Shown: positions 16,116 to 23,882 of the stretch, piece by piece | Layout of the letters: each line of letters begins with the position of its first letter | Position numbering within the stretch: the first letter of the stretch is position 1 | Assembly: GCA_041655275.1 (NCBI GenBank) | Contig: JBBAFU010000013.1 | Span: 1-64,000, forward strand | Length of the DNA stretch: 64,000 nucleotides | Direction: 5' to 3' | Origin: JAJYRX01 sp041655275 | GTDB lineage: Bacteria; Pseudomonadota; Gammaproteobacteria; Burkholderiales; Burkholderiaceae_B | The notes under the pieces: model-generated | The model's database searches: none | What the model was told of the DNA's origin: nothing | What the model saw: only the letters and a program-made list of their open reading frames with translations | Position numbers and translations under genes: made by a program

Positions 16116-16985
16116 TTACTTGCCCAGCCACTTGGCCGCCAGCGCCGGATTGTCTTCCACCCACTTCTTCGCATTATCGTAAGGCTCGCCACCCTGCTCA
16201 TTCATGAGCATGACTTCACCCATCTGGTCCGACGTCCATTCGAAATTGTCCAGAATGGCCCAGGCTTCGGGCATGTCGTCCTTGAGACCCTTGCGGGCGA
16301 TGGTGTGGATCTGCTCCGCACCGCCGTAGATGCCCTTGGGATCATCCAGATACTTCAGGTCCCAGCGTGCGAACATCCAGTGCGGCGTCCAGGCCGTGAC
16401 GACAATGTCTTCCTTGTGATCAATGGCATTGCCCAGCGCAGCCGTCATCGTCGCATCCGTGCCGTCACGCAGACGCAGCGACAGGCCGTAGTCCTTGACC
16501 ACCTGGCCGGTCAGGCGCTGCAGGCCGGCACCCGGGTCGATCCCGATGATTTCCTTGTTCAGCTTGTCGGCATGCGCGTTCAGGTCTTCGATGGAATCCA
16601 CCGGCGTATAGGCCGGAACCACCAGACCGAGCTTGGTCCCATCCAGATTGGGGCCCAGGTCATCGATGCGATCACCCAGCTCCTCGTAATAATCTTCGTG
16701 CGTCGTGGGCAGCCACGCGGCGAGCAAGGCATCGGCATCCCCCGTTGCCACCGACTGCCACATGGCGGCAGCGGCCAGCGAGGTCATTTTCACGTCATAA
16801 CCGGCCTTTTCAAGCAGCACGCGCATCACATTGGTGGATGCCACTTCCGATGACCACTCGACATAGGCCAGATGGACCGTCCCTTTGCTCTGGGCTTGAA
16901 CTGGCGAGGCAATCAGGCTCGCTGCGGCAACCACGGCTCCAGCAGCGATACGTGCCTTTTGACCCATTGTTTTCAGCGTCAACAT
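16116..16985 (-). CDS. glycine betaine-type ABC transporter binding protein (OpuAC/ProX family)
   Basis: A 289-residue periplasmic protein. A Sec signal peptide (residues 1 to about 31, ending SPVQAQ) leads into the OpuAC core. Tryptophans and tyrosines that could form the aromatic cage for a quaternary ammonium group are in YVEWSSE, AAAMWQSV, AAWLPTTHEDYYEE and AWTPHWMF. The start at 16985 has AGGAG 6 bases upstream; an earlier in-frame ATG adds 6 residues and lacks a site. First gene of the operon with proV and the permease. Osmotic induction is likely for the family but not shown by the sequence. Confidence 0.92.
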   Translation of the reverse strand: MLTLKTMGQKARIAAGAVVAAASLIASPVQAQSKGTVHLAYVEWSSEVASTNVMRVLLEKAGYDVKMTSLAAAAMWQSVATGDADALLAAWLPTTHEDYYEELGDRIDDLGPNLDGTKLGLVVPAYTPVDSIEDLNAHADKLNKEIIGIDPGAGLQRLTGQVVKDYGLSLRLRDGTDATMTAALGNAIDHKEDIVVTAWTPHWMFARWDLKYLDDPKGIYGGAEQIHTIARKGLKDDMPEAWAILDNFEWTSDQMGEVMLMNEQGGEPYDNAKKWVEDNPALAAKWLGK

Positions 16986-17123
16986 AATTTCTCCTGTAAT
17001 CATTCGCCATGAAACCAGTTATCTTGCCAGACCGCAATGCACAAAGCAAATGGCAAAGGGACGCAGATGTGTCAGAATGACAGGAAGCAATCGCCTGCCC
17101 CACCAGGAGGCCGGAAATATATT

Positions 17124-17137
17124 ATTGCGCCTGCAAT
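17124..17137. promoter_or_regulatory. short inverted repeat upstream of proX-type operon
   Basis: ATTGC-GCCT-GCAAT is a perfect 14-base dyad in a 271-base gap between the osmoprotectant operon and the divergent small gene at 17257. The surrounding 70 bases are clearly AT-richer than the window. It may be part of the operon control region; the regulator is unknown and the repeat is short. Confidence 0.3.
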
Positions 17138-17256
17138 CATTTCATTACCTGATTCATCATTAGAAATGCACGACACTGGAACAGGGCTCTCCGCTTGCGG
17201 TAGACTTCGGAAGGTTTCGCGTGCACTTCGCTTGCACCTCACACAGGAGTCACCCC

Positions 17257-17427
17257 ATGGCCAATGCCAGGAAATCCAGCGGCAGGAAAGCCGATGCCGT
17301 ACCCGCCCCCATGAGCCGGGAGGCCGCCCGGGAAGCGAGAGCCAAGGCAATGGCCAAGGCACCCGCCGTCCGCGACGATATCAATCCGGAAGGGTCGTGG
17401 CCCTTTCCCACCAGTCCCGAGTCCTGA
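17257..17427 (+). CDS. small basic hydrophilic protein, unknown function
   Basis: A 56-residue reading frame starting at the ATG at 17257, 8 bases after a strong AGGAG. The protein is rich in Ala, Arg and Lys in its first half (motif SREAAREARAKAMAKA, probably a helix) and ends with a proline-containing tail, NPEGSWPFPTSPES. It has no signal peptide, membrane segment or cysteine. The good ribosome-binding site and clean frame suggest a real gene; it lies 18 bases before yggT on the same strand and may be co-transcribed. I do not recognise a family. Confidence 0.6.
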   Translation: MANARKSSGRKADAVPAPMSREAAREARAKAMAKAPAVRDDINPEGSWPFPTSPES

Positions 17428-17445
17428 CCGCGCGGCGGATGCCCC

Positions 17446-18009
17446 ATGCTGAGCGATACGCTGACCTTCCTCATCAATATCTTCTTTTCGCTGCTCGGCA
17501 TCGTGCTGATCGTGCGCGCCTGGGCCTATGCCATACGTCTGCATGCGTTCAATCCCTGGACGCAGACCCTGTGGCGACTGACTGACTGGCTGGTACAACC
17601 CGTACGCCGGCTGGTGGGGCCCGGCAACCGTATCGACTGGCCCAGCCTGCTGGCCTGCTGGCTGGCGGCGCTGGCCTATCTGCTGCTGAGCTGGCTGATC
17701 GTGACCGGCAGGCTGCCCGACATCCAGAGCGTGGTGCCGCTGCTGGTGGCGGCCCTCCTCACCATGGCGCGCTGGGCCTTCAATGTCGTGCTGTGGGGCG
17801 TGCTCATCCAGGCCATCCTGTCCTGGGTCAATCCCATGGCGCCCATCATGCCGACGCTCACCACCCTCACGGCACCGCTGCTCAATCCCATACGGCGCAT
17901 CCTGCCCCATCTGGGTGGCATCGATCTTTCGCCGCTGGTGCTGCTCGTCATTGCCCAGGTGGCCATGATGGTGCTGCAGCACATGGCCTTCATACTCTTC
18001 GGCGTTTGA
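17446..18009 (+). CDS. YggT family integral membrane protein
   Basis: A 187-residue membrane protein with two repeats of the YggT (CCB3/YGGT) unit: each has two hydrophobic helices followed by a short amphipathic segment with a conserved Pro. Repeat one spans about 1-85 (LNPWTQ-like FNPWTQTLWRLTDWLVQPVRRLV), repeat two about 95-185 (AILSWVNPMAPIMPTL and APLLNPIRRILPHLGGIDLSPLV). Family members affect osmotic and ion homeostasis or divisome/photosystem assembly in different bacteria; the role here is not established. Often next to proC, which is absent here. Confidence 0.9.
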   Translation: MLSDTLTFLINIFFSLLGIVLIVRAWAYAIRLHAFNPWTQTLWRLTDWLVQPVRRLVGPGNRIDWPSLLACWLAALAYLLLSWLIVTGRLPDIQSVVPLLVAALLTMARWAFNVVLWGVLIQAILSWVNPMAPIMPTLTTLTAPLLNPIRRILPHLGGIDLSPLVLLVIAQVAMMVLQHMAFILFGV

Positions 18010-18029
18010 CCCGGCTGTCCCGCAGGGAT

Positions 18030-18971
18030 TCAGAGCTTTGCGGCTATCCCGTAATGATCCCTGAGACGGGCGCGCACCACATCCAGCGGTACATCGTGGT
18101 TCTGGGGCCCGCGTGAGGCAATCTTCAGGCTGCCGAGCACATTCGCCAGGCAGCAGGCCTCGTACAGCGACCAGCCCCGGACCAGACCAAACAGCAGGCC
18201 GGCGCGATGGGCATCGCCGCAACCCGTGGGATCGACCACCTTTTCCGCAGGAATGGCTGCCACCGCCTGTTCCTCGCCATTCACATAAAGGGAAGCACCC
18301 CGGGCGCCGCGCGTGACAATGACGGCACGCATGCCTTCGGAGATGGTGCGCAGATCGCGGCCCGTGCGCTGTTCGATGACGCTGGCCTCATACGCGTTGG
18401 CGGTGAGGATGTCCGCCATGGCAATCATGCGTGCCAGGTCTTCACCGTCGAACAGGGGCATGGCCTGACCCAGGTCGAACACCAGGGGAATGTTCTGGGC
18501 GCACAGGCGTTCGGCATGGACAAACATGGCGTCCTTCGCATCCGGCGCCACAATGCCCCAGGCGGCGGCATGACCGCTCAGATCGTTTTCCGCGGAACGC
18601 AGCATCGCGCCGGGATGGAAGGATGCAATCTGGTTATTGTCGAGATCGGTAGTGATGAAGCACTGCGGCGTGTACATATCATCGATGACCTGTACCAGCC
18701 GGGTGTCTATGCCCAGCTTGCGCAGATGCGCGAGGTAATCATCCGCATCGGCACCGACCGTGCCCACGGGAATGGGCTCCCCGCCCAGCTTGCGCAAGCT
18801 GTAGGCAATGTTGCCCGCACAGCCGCCGTACTCCTTGCGCAGACTCGGCACGAAGAATGACACACTCAGGGAGTGGATATTGTCGGGCAGGATATGCCGG
18901 TTGAAATGATCCTCGAAGACGGCAATCGTATCGAAGGCCAGCGAGCCGCAGATCAGCACTGCTTGCGACAT
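18030..18971 (-). CDS. PfkB-family carbohydrate/nucleoside kinase
   Basis: A 313-residue ribokinase-like kinase. The first PfkB signature region is YGGCAGNIAYSLRKLGG near 48-64, and the second, DPTGCGDAHRAGLL, contains the catalytic Asp near residue 256 and the anion hole. Members of this subgroup are usually annotated as adenosine or sugar kinases; betaproteobacterial copies in this context are often called adenosine kinase, but the acceptor sugar cannot be decided from sequence. Last gene of a minus-strand cluster beginning at aroQ; 7 bases separate it from the DUF3426 gene. Confidence 0.85.
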   Translation of the reverse strand: MSQAVLICGSLAFDTIAVFEDHFNRHILPDNIHSLSVSFFVPSLRKEYGGCAGNIAYSLRKLGGEPIPVGTVGADADDYLAHLRKLGIDTRLVQVIDDMYTPQCFITTDLDNNQIASFHPGAMLRSAENDLSGHAAAWGIVAPDAKDAMFVHAERLCAQNIPLVFDLGQAMPLFDGEDLARMIAMADILTANAYEASVIEQRTGRDLRTISEGMRAVIVTRGARGASLYVNGEEQAVAAIPAEKVVDPTGCGDAHRAGLLFGLVRGWSLYEACCLANVLGSLKIASRGPQNHDVPLDVVRARLRDHYGIAAKL

Positions 18972-18978
18972 GGGTCAC

Positions 18979-19947
18979 CTAGGGAAAGAAAGTTGTGAGC
19001 TGATAGCCGTTGAGTGTCAGGCCGCGGATCTCCAGCGGCAGGCGCACGTGGCGCTCGCTGCTCGCGGGAAAGGGCTGGCCATGGACATCCGGCGGCAGGT
19101 AGGTGGTGGATGGCAGATTGCGCCGCGCCACCGTGGCGCCGGCCGCATCCTTGAGCTCGAGCACCACCACCGGCCATTCCTGGGCCCCGCCATGACGGTT
19201 GCGCAGGGTAAAGCTCAGCACATAGGCCGTCGTTTCCTCGGTGGCGCCCCCGGTGGCCGCGGCGCCCGTCGCGTCCGTCGCGGGCGCCTCCTGCGCCTTG
19301 GCATCCGTTTCTGCGGCCATCACCTTGCTGCGCTGCAACGAAGATTGCGTGATGACGATGAGCTCGGGATGGCGGGCGTAGGCGACCTGGCAGCCCAGCG
19401 GCTCGCACAGGCGCTCCAGCAGGGGCCGTGTCGCAGGGAACTGCCCCGCCAGCTGGACGCGAAACACGAAAGCCGCCTGCGCCAACAAGGCAGCCAGGCC
19501 CACTATGATGAGCAGCAGCCACAACATGCGTACAAACGCGCCCCAGCGTTGGCCGGTTTCGGAATACTCGCGCTCCCGGCGCACATGCGGCGACGGCGGG
19601 AGCACCAGGGAGGGTGCCGCATCATCCTGCCGGGCGGCACTGTCGGCAACCACGGGTTCGCTGCGTACAGGGGCTGCCGGCTCGGCGCCGGAAATCGTGA
19701 ACTCACCGCGCCGGCGCAGTACCGAGGGTGTGGCCGGTGGTCTCTGCGCTTCTGCTGCAGCAGGCGTCGATGCGGCCGGCGCCGCCGGTGCGGACGCAAC
19801 GGCATCGCCGGCTACCACGGCCTCGTAGCCATCGAAGATATGGGCGCAATGCAGGCAGCGGATATAGCCCTTGCGCAGCTGCAGCTGCTCCAGGCTAGCC
19901 TGGAAGCGGGTTCCGCAATGAGGACACTGTGTGGTCAGTTCCACCAT
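18979..19947 (-). CDS. zinc-ribbon and DUF3426 domain membrane protein
   Basis: A 322-residue protein. The N-terminal MJ0042-type zinc ribbon has CPHC and CLHC pairs within the first 35 residues. A disordered Ala/Pro-rich linker follows to about 110, then one transmembrane helix (WLLLIIVGLAALLAQAAFVF, about 145-165) and a periplasmic DUF3426 domain to the end. The function is unknown; orthologues follow prmA in many betaproteobacteria. ATG at 19947 is used; a GTG at 19956 is an alternative that almost abuts prmA. Neither has a clear ribosome-binding site, which suggests coupling to prmA. Confidence 0.85.
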   Translation of the reverse strand: MVELTTQCPHCGTRFQASLEQLQLRKGYIRCLHCAHIFDGYEAVVAGDAVASAPAAPAASTPAAAEAQRPPATPSVLRRRGEFTISGAEPAAPVRSEPVVADSAARQDDAAPSLVLPPSPHVRREREYSETGQRWGAFVRMLWLLLIIVGLAALLAQAAFVFRVQLAGQFPATRPLLERLCEPLGCQVAYARHPELIVITQSSLQRSKVMAAETDAKAQEAPATDATGAAATGGATEETTAYVLSFTLRNRHGGAQEWPVVVLELKDAAGATVARRNLPSTTYLPPDVHGQPFPASSERHVRLPLEIRGLTLNGYQLTTFFP

Positions 19948-19959
19948 GGTTGGCACAAG

Positions 19960-20895
19960 TCATGAATCATCATGGGCGGGGCGTTGTCCGTGCTGTTGTC
20001 CGTGCAGGCAGACCCAGACGTCGCGCGTCCTCCAGACTTCAAGCGCAAGCCACGGGGCATAGGCATCGATGAGTTCCTGCGCCTGCCAGTCGAGTATGCC
20101 AGACAATACCAGAAAACCGCCGGGCAGCACGCGCCGGCTCAGCATGGGCGCCATGACCTTGAGCGGCCCCGACAGGATGTTGGCAAGCACAATGTCGGCG
20201 CCGGCCGGGTCCAGGTCATCGGGCAGCATTGCCTGAAGCGCCACGCGATTGGCGGCCGCATTGTCGCGGGTGGCCTGCACGGCCTGGGGATCGATATCCA
20301 CGGCGCGCACCGGCCCCGATCCCAGCAGGCGTGCGGCAATGCCCAGTACGCCCGAGCCGCAGCCGTAATCCAGTACGCTCCGGCCTTCCACCGGATGGGA
20401 TTGCAGCCATTCCAGGCACAGATGGGTGGTGGGGTGGCTGCCCGTGCCGAATGCCAGGCCCGGATCGAGCTCTATGCGCACGGTCTCCCTGCCCAGCGCC
20501 TGCAGGCCGGGATCATTGCGATGCCAGCTGGGCACTATCCACAGGCGCGGACCAATCTGCAGCGGCTCGAACTGGCCCTGGGTCATGCGCACCCAGTCCT
20601 GCTCGGCCAGGCTGCGCCACTCGGGCTCGGCCTCGAGCTCCGCGTCCAGGCCCGCATCATGCACGGCCTGCATCAGCGCGGCCCCGTCCTGCTCCGCAGG
20701 CAGCAGGGCCACGACGCGGTTGCGCCGCCAGGCCGGCAGCGCGGGCTCCAGCCCCGGCTCGCCATACAGTGGAACCTCATCGGGCGTATCGCCGTCCGCA
20801 TCCTCCACCGATACCGACAGCGCACCGGCCTCGAACAGGATGTCGGCCAGCGCTTCGGCCGAGGCTTGCGGACAGATGAGGACCAGTTCCTGCAT
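19960..20895 (-). CDS. prmA: ribosomal protein L11 methyltransferase
   Basis: PrmA trimethylates lysines and the N-terminus of ribosomal protein L11 using S-adenosylmethionine. The 311-residue protein has the family features: LDPGLAFGTGSHPTT near 150 in the linker, SAM motif I VLDYGCGSGVLGIAA, and the NPPY-equivalent VLANILSGPL. An N-terminal L11-binding domain occupies about 1-60. It lies 7 bases after accC in the aroQ-accB-accC-prmA run. Confidence 0.96.
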   Translation of the reverse strand: MQELVLICPQASAEALADILFEAGALSVSVEDADGDTPDEVPLYGEPGLEPALPAWRRNRVVALLPAEQDGAALMQAVHDAGLDAELEAEPEWRSLAEQDWVRMTQGQFEPLQIGPRLWIVPSWHRNDPGLQALGRETVRIELDPGLAFGTGSHPTTHLCLEWLQSHPVEGRSVLDYGCGSGVLGIAARLLGSGPVRAVDIDPQAVQATRDNAAANRVALQAMLPDDLDPAGADIVLANILSGPLKVMAPMLSRRVLPGGFLVLSGILDWQAQELIDAYAPWLALEVWRTRDVWVCLHGQQHGQRPAHDDS

Positions 20896-20902
20896 GACGG
20901 AC

Positions 20903-22252
20903 TCAGGCCGTTCGCTGGGCCAGCTTCTGTTCCAGATAATGGATGCTGGTGCCGCCCTTCACGAAACGGGCATCCTGCAGCAACTCGCGGTGCAGGGCGA
21001 TGTTCGTCTGGACGCCGTCAACCACCATCTCGGACAGGGCAATCTCCATGCGCGCAATGGCCTGCTCGCGCGTATCGCCATAGGTGATGAGCTTGCCTAT
21101 CATGGAATCGTAATACGGCGGTACGACATAGCCGCTGAACACATGCGAGTCCATGCGCACACCCGGGCCACCCGGCGTATGCCAGTTGGTGACACGCCCC
21201 GGGCTGGGCGTGAACTTGAAGGGGTCCTCCGCATTGATGCGACATTCGATGGCATGCCCCTTGAAGCTGATATCCCGCTGGCGCAGTGTGAAGGGTTCGC
21301 CCGCCGCGATAAGAAGCTGCTGGCGCACGAGGTCGATGCCCGTGACCATCTCGGTCACCGTATGCTCCACCTGTATGCGCGTATTCATCTCGATGAAATA
21401 GAACTCGCCATCCTCGTACAGGAATTCGAAGGTGCCGGCACCCCGGTAGCCCATGCGCTTGCAGGCGTCGACGCAGCGCTCGCCGATGCGCTCGACCAGG
21501 CGACGCGCAATGCCGGGAGCCGGCGCCTCCTCGATCACTTTCTGGTGACGCCGCTGCATGGAGCAGTCGCGCTCGCCCAGCCAGATGGCGTTGCGTCCGC
21601 CGTCGGCCAGCACCTGGATTTCCACGTGGCGCGGATTTTCCAGGTACTTCTCCATGTAGACATCGGGATTGTTGAATGCCACCGCCGCTTCGGAGCGCGT
21701 CATGGCAACGGCGCTGAACAGGGCCGCCTCGGTATAGACAACGCGCATGCCGCGCCCGCCCCCGCCGCCGGCGGCCTTGATGATGACCGGATAGCCAATG
21801 GCGCGCGCCATGGCCTGGACTTCGTCCAGATCATCCGGCAGGGTCTGGGGCGAGCCGGGTACCACCGGCACGCCGGCATCCATCATGGCCTGCTTGGCGG
21901 TGACCTTGTCACCCATCAGGCGTATGGTCTCGGGGCGCGGGCCGATGAAGACGAAACCGCTTTTCTCGACGCGCTCGGCAAAGTCTGCGTTTTCCGCCAG
22001 AAATCCATAGCCGGGGTGAATGGCCTCGGCATCCGTGACTTCGGCTGCCGCGATGATGGCAGGCATGTTCAGATAGCTGTCACGGGGCGCCGCCGGGCCG
22101 ATGCAGACGGACTCATCGGCAAGGCGCACATACTTGGCCTCGCGATCGGCTTCGGAATGCACCACCACCGTGCGTATGCCCATCTCGCGGCAGGCACGCT
22201 GGATGCGCAACGCAATTTCGCCTCGATTGGCGATCAGTACTTTTTCAAACAT
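20903..22252 (-). CDS. accC: acetyl-CoA carboxylase, biotin carboxylase subunit
   Basis: AccC carboxylates biotin on AccB with ATP and bicarbonate, the first half of malonyl-CoA synthesis. The 449-residue length is typical. Visible blocks are MFEKVLIANRGEIALRI at the start, the glycine-rich ATP loop KAAGGGGGRGMRVV near 160, RDCSMQRRHQKVIEEAP and the catalytic Glu/Asn region EFLYEDGEFYFIEMNTRIQVEH. It starts 3 bases after accB and is translated together with it. Carboxyltransferase genes accA and accD are not in the window. Confidence 0.98.
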   Translation of the reverse strand: MFEKVLIANRGEIALRIQRACREMGIRTVVVHSEADREAKYVRLADESVCIGPAAPRDSYLNMPAIIAAAEVTDAEAIHPGYGFLAENADFAERVEKSGFVFIGPRPETIRLMGDKVTAKQAMMDAGVPVVPGSPQTLPDDLDEVQAMARAIGYPVIIKAAGGGGGRGMRVVYTEAALFSAVAMTRSEAAVAFNNPDVYMEKYLENPRHVEIQVLADGGRNAIWLGERDCSMQRRHQKVIEEAPAPGIARRLVERIGERCVDACKRMGYRGAGTFEFLYEDGEFYFIEMNTRIQVEHTVTEMVTGIDLVRQQLLIAAGEPFTLRQRDISFKGHAIECRINAEDPFKFTPSPGRVTNWHTPGGPGVRMDSHVFSGYVVPPYYDSMIGKLITYGDTREQAIARMEIALSEMVVDGVQTNIALHRELLQDARFVKGGTSIHYLEQKLAQRTA

Positions 22253-22255
22253 GCG

Positions 22256-22720
22256 TCAGCCGATCACGAACAGGGGCTGGCCGTATTCGACAGGCTCGCC
22301 ATTCTCGACCAGGATCTCGCGCACCACCCCCGTCTTGTCCGCCTCGATTTCGTTGAGCAGCTTCATGGCCTCGATGATGCACAGGGGGTCGCCTTCCTTG
22401 ACCGCCTGCCCGACCTCGACGAAGGGCGTGGCACCGGGGTTGGGCGCGCGATAGAAAGTACCTACCATGGGCGCCTTCACCGCATGGCCTTCCGGCGCCT
22501 GGGGCGCTGCAGCTGCCGGTGTGCCGGCAGCCGCGGCGACGACCGCCGCACCCGCGGGCATGGCGGCCGGTGCGACCGCCTCGGGCATCACGACCACCTG
22601 CTGGGGCGGCGGCGTTGCCTTGACGATTCTGACCTTGCCGTCACCTTCGGTGATTTCAAGCTCGGCAATATCCGACTCCGAGACCAGATCGATCAGGGTT
22701 TTCAGTTTTCTGAGATCCAT
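22256..22720 (-). CDS. accB: acetyl-CoA carboxylase, biotin carboxyl carrier protein
   Basis: AccB carries the biotin arm between biotin carboxylase and carboxyltransferase. The 154-residue protein has the AccB N-terminus MDLRKLKTLIDLVSES, an Ala/Pro-rich linker (about 55-80) and a biotinyl domain with the biotinylated Lys120 in EAMKLL. Start at 22720 is the family start; the frame extends 29 codons upstream but reads through into aroQ. Operon position between aroQ and accC is standard for the group. Confidence 0.97.
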   Translation of the reverse strand: MDLRKLKTLIDLVSESDIAELEITEGDGKVRIVKATPPPQQVVVMPEAVAPAAMPAGAAVVAAAAGTPAAAAPQAPEGHAVKAPMVGTFYRAPNPGATPFVEVGQAVKEGDPLCIIEAMKLLNEIEADKTGVVREILVENGEPVEYGQPLFVIG

Positions 22721-22742
22721 TGCGAGTGTTTCCGTGTGTTTG

Positions 22743-23183
22743 CTATGCGTCCTGCGCCAGGGCATATTGCAGGGCCGCCTCATAACCGAATGCGCCCAGA
22801 CCCACAATGACGCCCCTGGCCAGCGTCGACAGATACGACTGGTGCCGAAAGGATTCGCGCTGGTGGACGTTGGAAAGATGCACTTCCACGAAGGGGATGG
22901 CGACTGCCGCCAGGGCGTCGCGCAGGGCTACGCTGGTGTGCGTGTAGGCCCCGGCATTGATGAGGATGAAGTCCGTGCCATCATGCGCCGCCGCCTGGAT
23001 GCGATCCACCAGCTCGCCTTCATGATTGCTCTGGAAGGCCTGGCAATGGGCACCGGCCGCCGACGCGATGGCCTGCAGGCGCGCATTGATGTCTGGCAGC
23101 GTCTGGTGACCGTACACGTCAGGTTCACGCGTGCCCAGCAGATTGAGGTTGGGCCCGTGCACGACAAGAATGTGATGCGCCAT
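22743..23183 (-). CDS. aroQ: type II 3-dehydroquinate dehydratase
   Basis: AroQ removes water from 3-dehydroquinate in the shikimate pathway. The start at 23183 gives 146 residues beginning MAHHILVVHGPNLNLLG, the family N-terminus; the flexible lid with catalytic Arg and Tyr follows in LGTREPDVYG. LINAGAYTHTSVALRDAL and VEVHLSNVHQRESFRH are further family blocks. No good ribosome-binding site precedes the ATG. First gene of the aroQ-accBC-prmA group; aroE for the next step is in the same window. Confidence 0.96.
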   Translation of the reverse strand: MAHHILVVHGPNLNLLGTREPDVYGHQTLPDINARLQAIASAAGAHCQAFQSNHEGELVDRIQAAAHDGTDFILINAGAYTHTSVALRDALAAVAIPFVEVHLSNVHQRESFRHQSYLSTLARGVIVGLGAFGYEAALQYALAQDA

Positions 23184-23258
23184 TGGGGAGTTCTGTTCGG
23201 TACAGACCGCCTTTGTACGCCAATTCACGGGTTTTGTCCATTTCAAGACCCGAAAACC

Positions 23259-23807
23259 CTACTGCCCGGATGCGCTTTTCCCCAGCCCCGCCATGATGGT
23301 ATCCAGACGCTCCGGATCGACCTCGCCCAGCCAGTGCCGGCTGATGCTGCCATGCGCATCGAACAGCACGGTGAATGGCAGGCCGCCGCGCGGATTGCCC
23401 AGTTGCTTCATGAGCGCGATGCCCGGATGACCGGCCACCAGAATGGGATAGGACACCTGGACTTTTTCCCCGAAGCGGCGCACATTGTCCGCCGTATCCA
23501 CCGCCAGACCCACCACCTGCACGTGGGGATGGCGCTGATGCAGGGCATCGAGATCCGGCATCTCGCGTACGCAGGGCGCACACCAGCTGGCCCAGAAGTT
23601 GAGCAGCAGGGGCGCCCCCAGGAAAGAGGACATGGGTGTGATGCGCGCCTGCAGATCAGGAAATTCGCGCCCATACAGTATCTGGACCGGCCCCGCAGCG
23701 GCATGCGCTGCGCCGGTAACACCCAGTGCCAGCAAGCCGGCACCGGCAAGCACGACGCGACGCCGCAGCTGCGCGTGCCCCATGACAGGAATCGTCGTTT
23801 TTTCCAT
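23259..23807 (-). CDS. TlpA/ResA-like thioredoxin-fold protein
   Basis: A 182-residue exported thiol-disulfide protein. A basic N-terminus and hydrophobic segment (about 14-37, ending AAHAAAG) form a signal peptide or anchor. The thioredoxin fold carries the redox motif WCAPC near 75-79 and the cis-Pro loop GGLPFTVLF near 141-149. Such proteins reduce periplasmic disulfides, often for cytochrome c maturation. The start at 23807 fits best, but MGHAQLRR at 23783 is an alternative and neither has a clear ribosome-binding site. A much longer open frame on this strand runs antisense to mpl and is not coding. It lies 75 bases before aroQ on the same strand. Confidence 0.87.
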   Translation of the reverse strand: MEKTTIPVMGHAQLRRRVVLAGAGLLALGVTGAAHAAAGPVQILYGREFPDLQARITPMSSFLGAPLLLNFWASWCAPCVREMPDLDALHQRHPHVQVVGLAVDTADNVRRFGEKVQVSYPILVAGHPGIALMKQLGNPRGGLPFTVLFDAHGSISRHWLGEVDPERLDTIMAGLGKSASGQ

Positions 23808-23882
23808 GCAGGCATGATAGCACCCCGGCGTCGGGCAGACAGGACTTGGGGCGGCGTCTAAAATACCGCACGGAGGACAGCG

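Noticed and set aside
20426..22810. A 794-codon plus-strand frame
   Set aside because: Antisense to prmA, accC and accB, whose families are certain; it has the same composition bias as other shadow frames.
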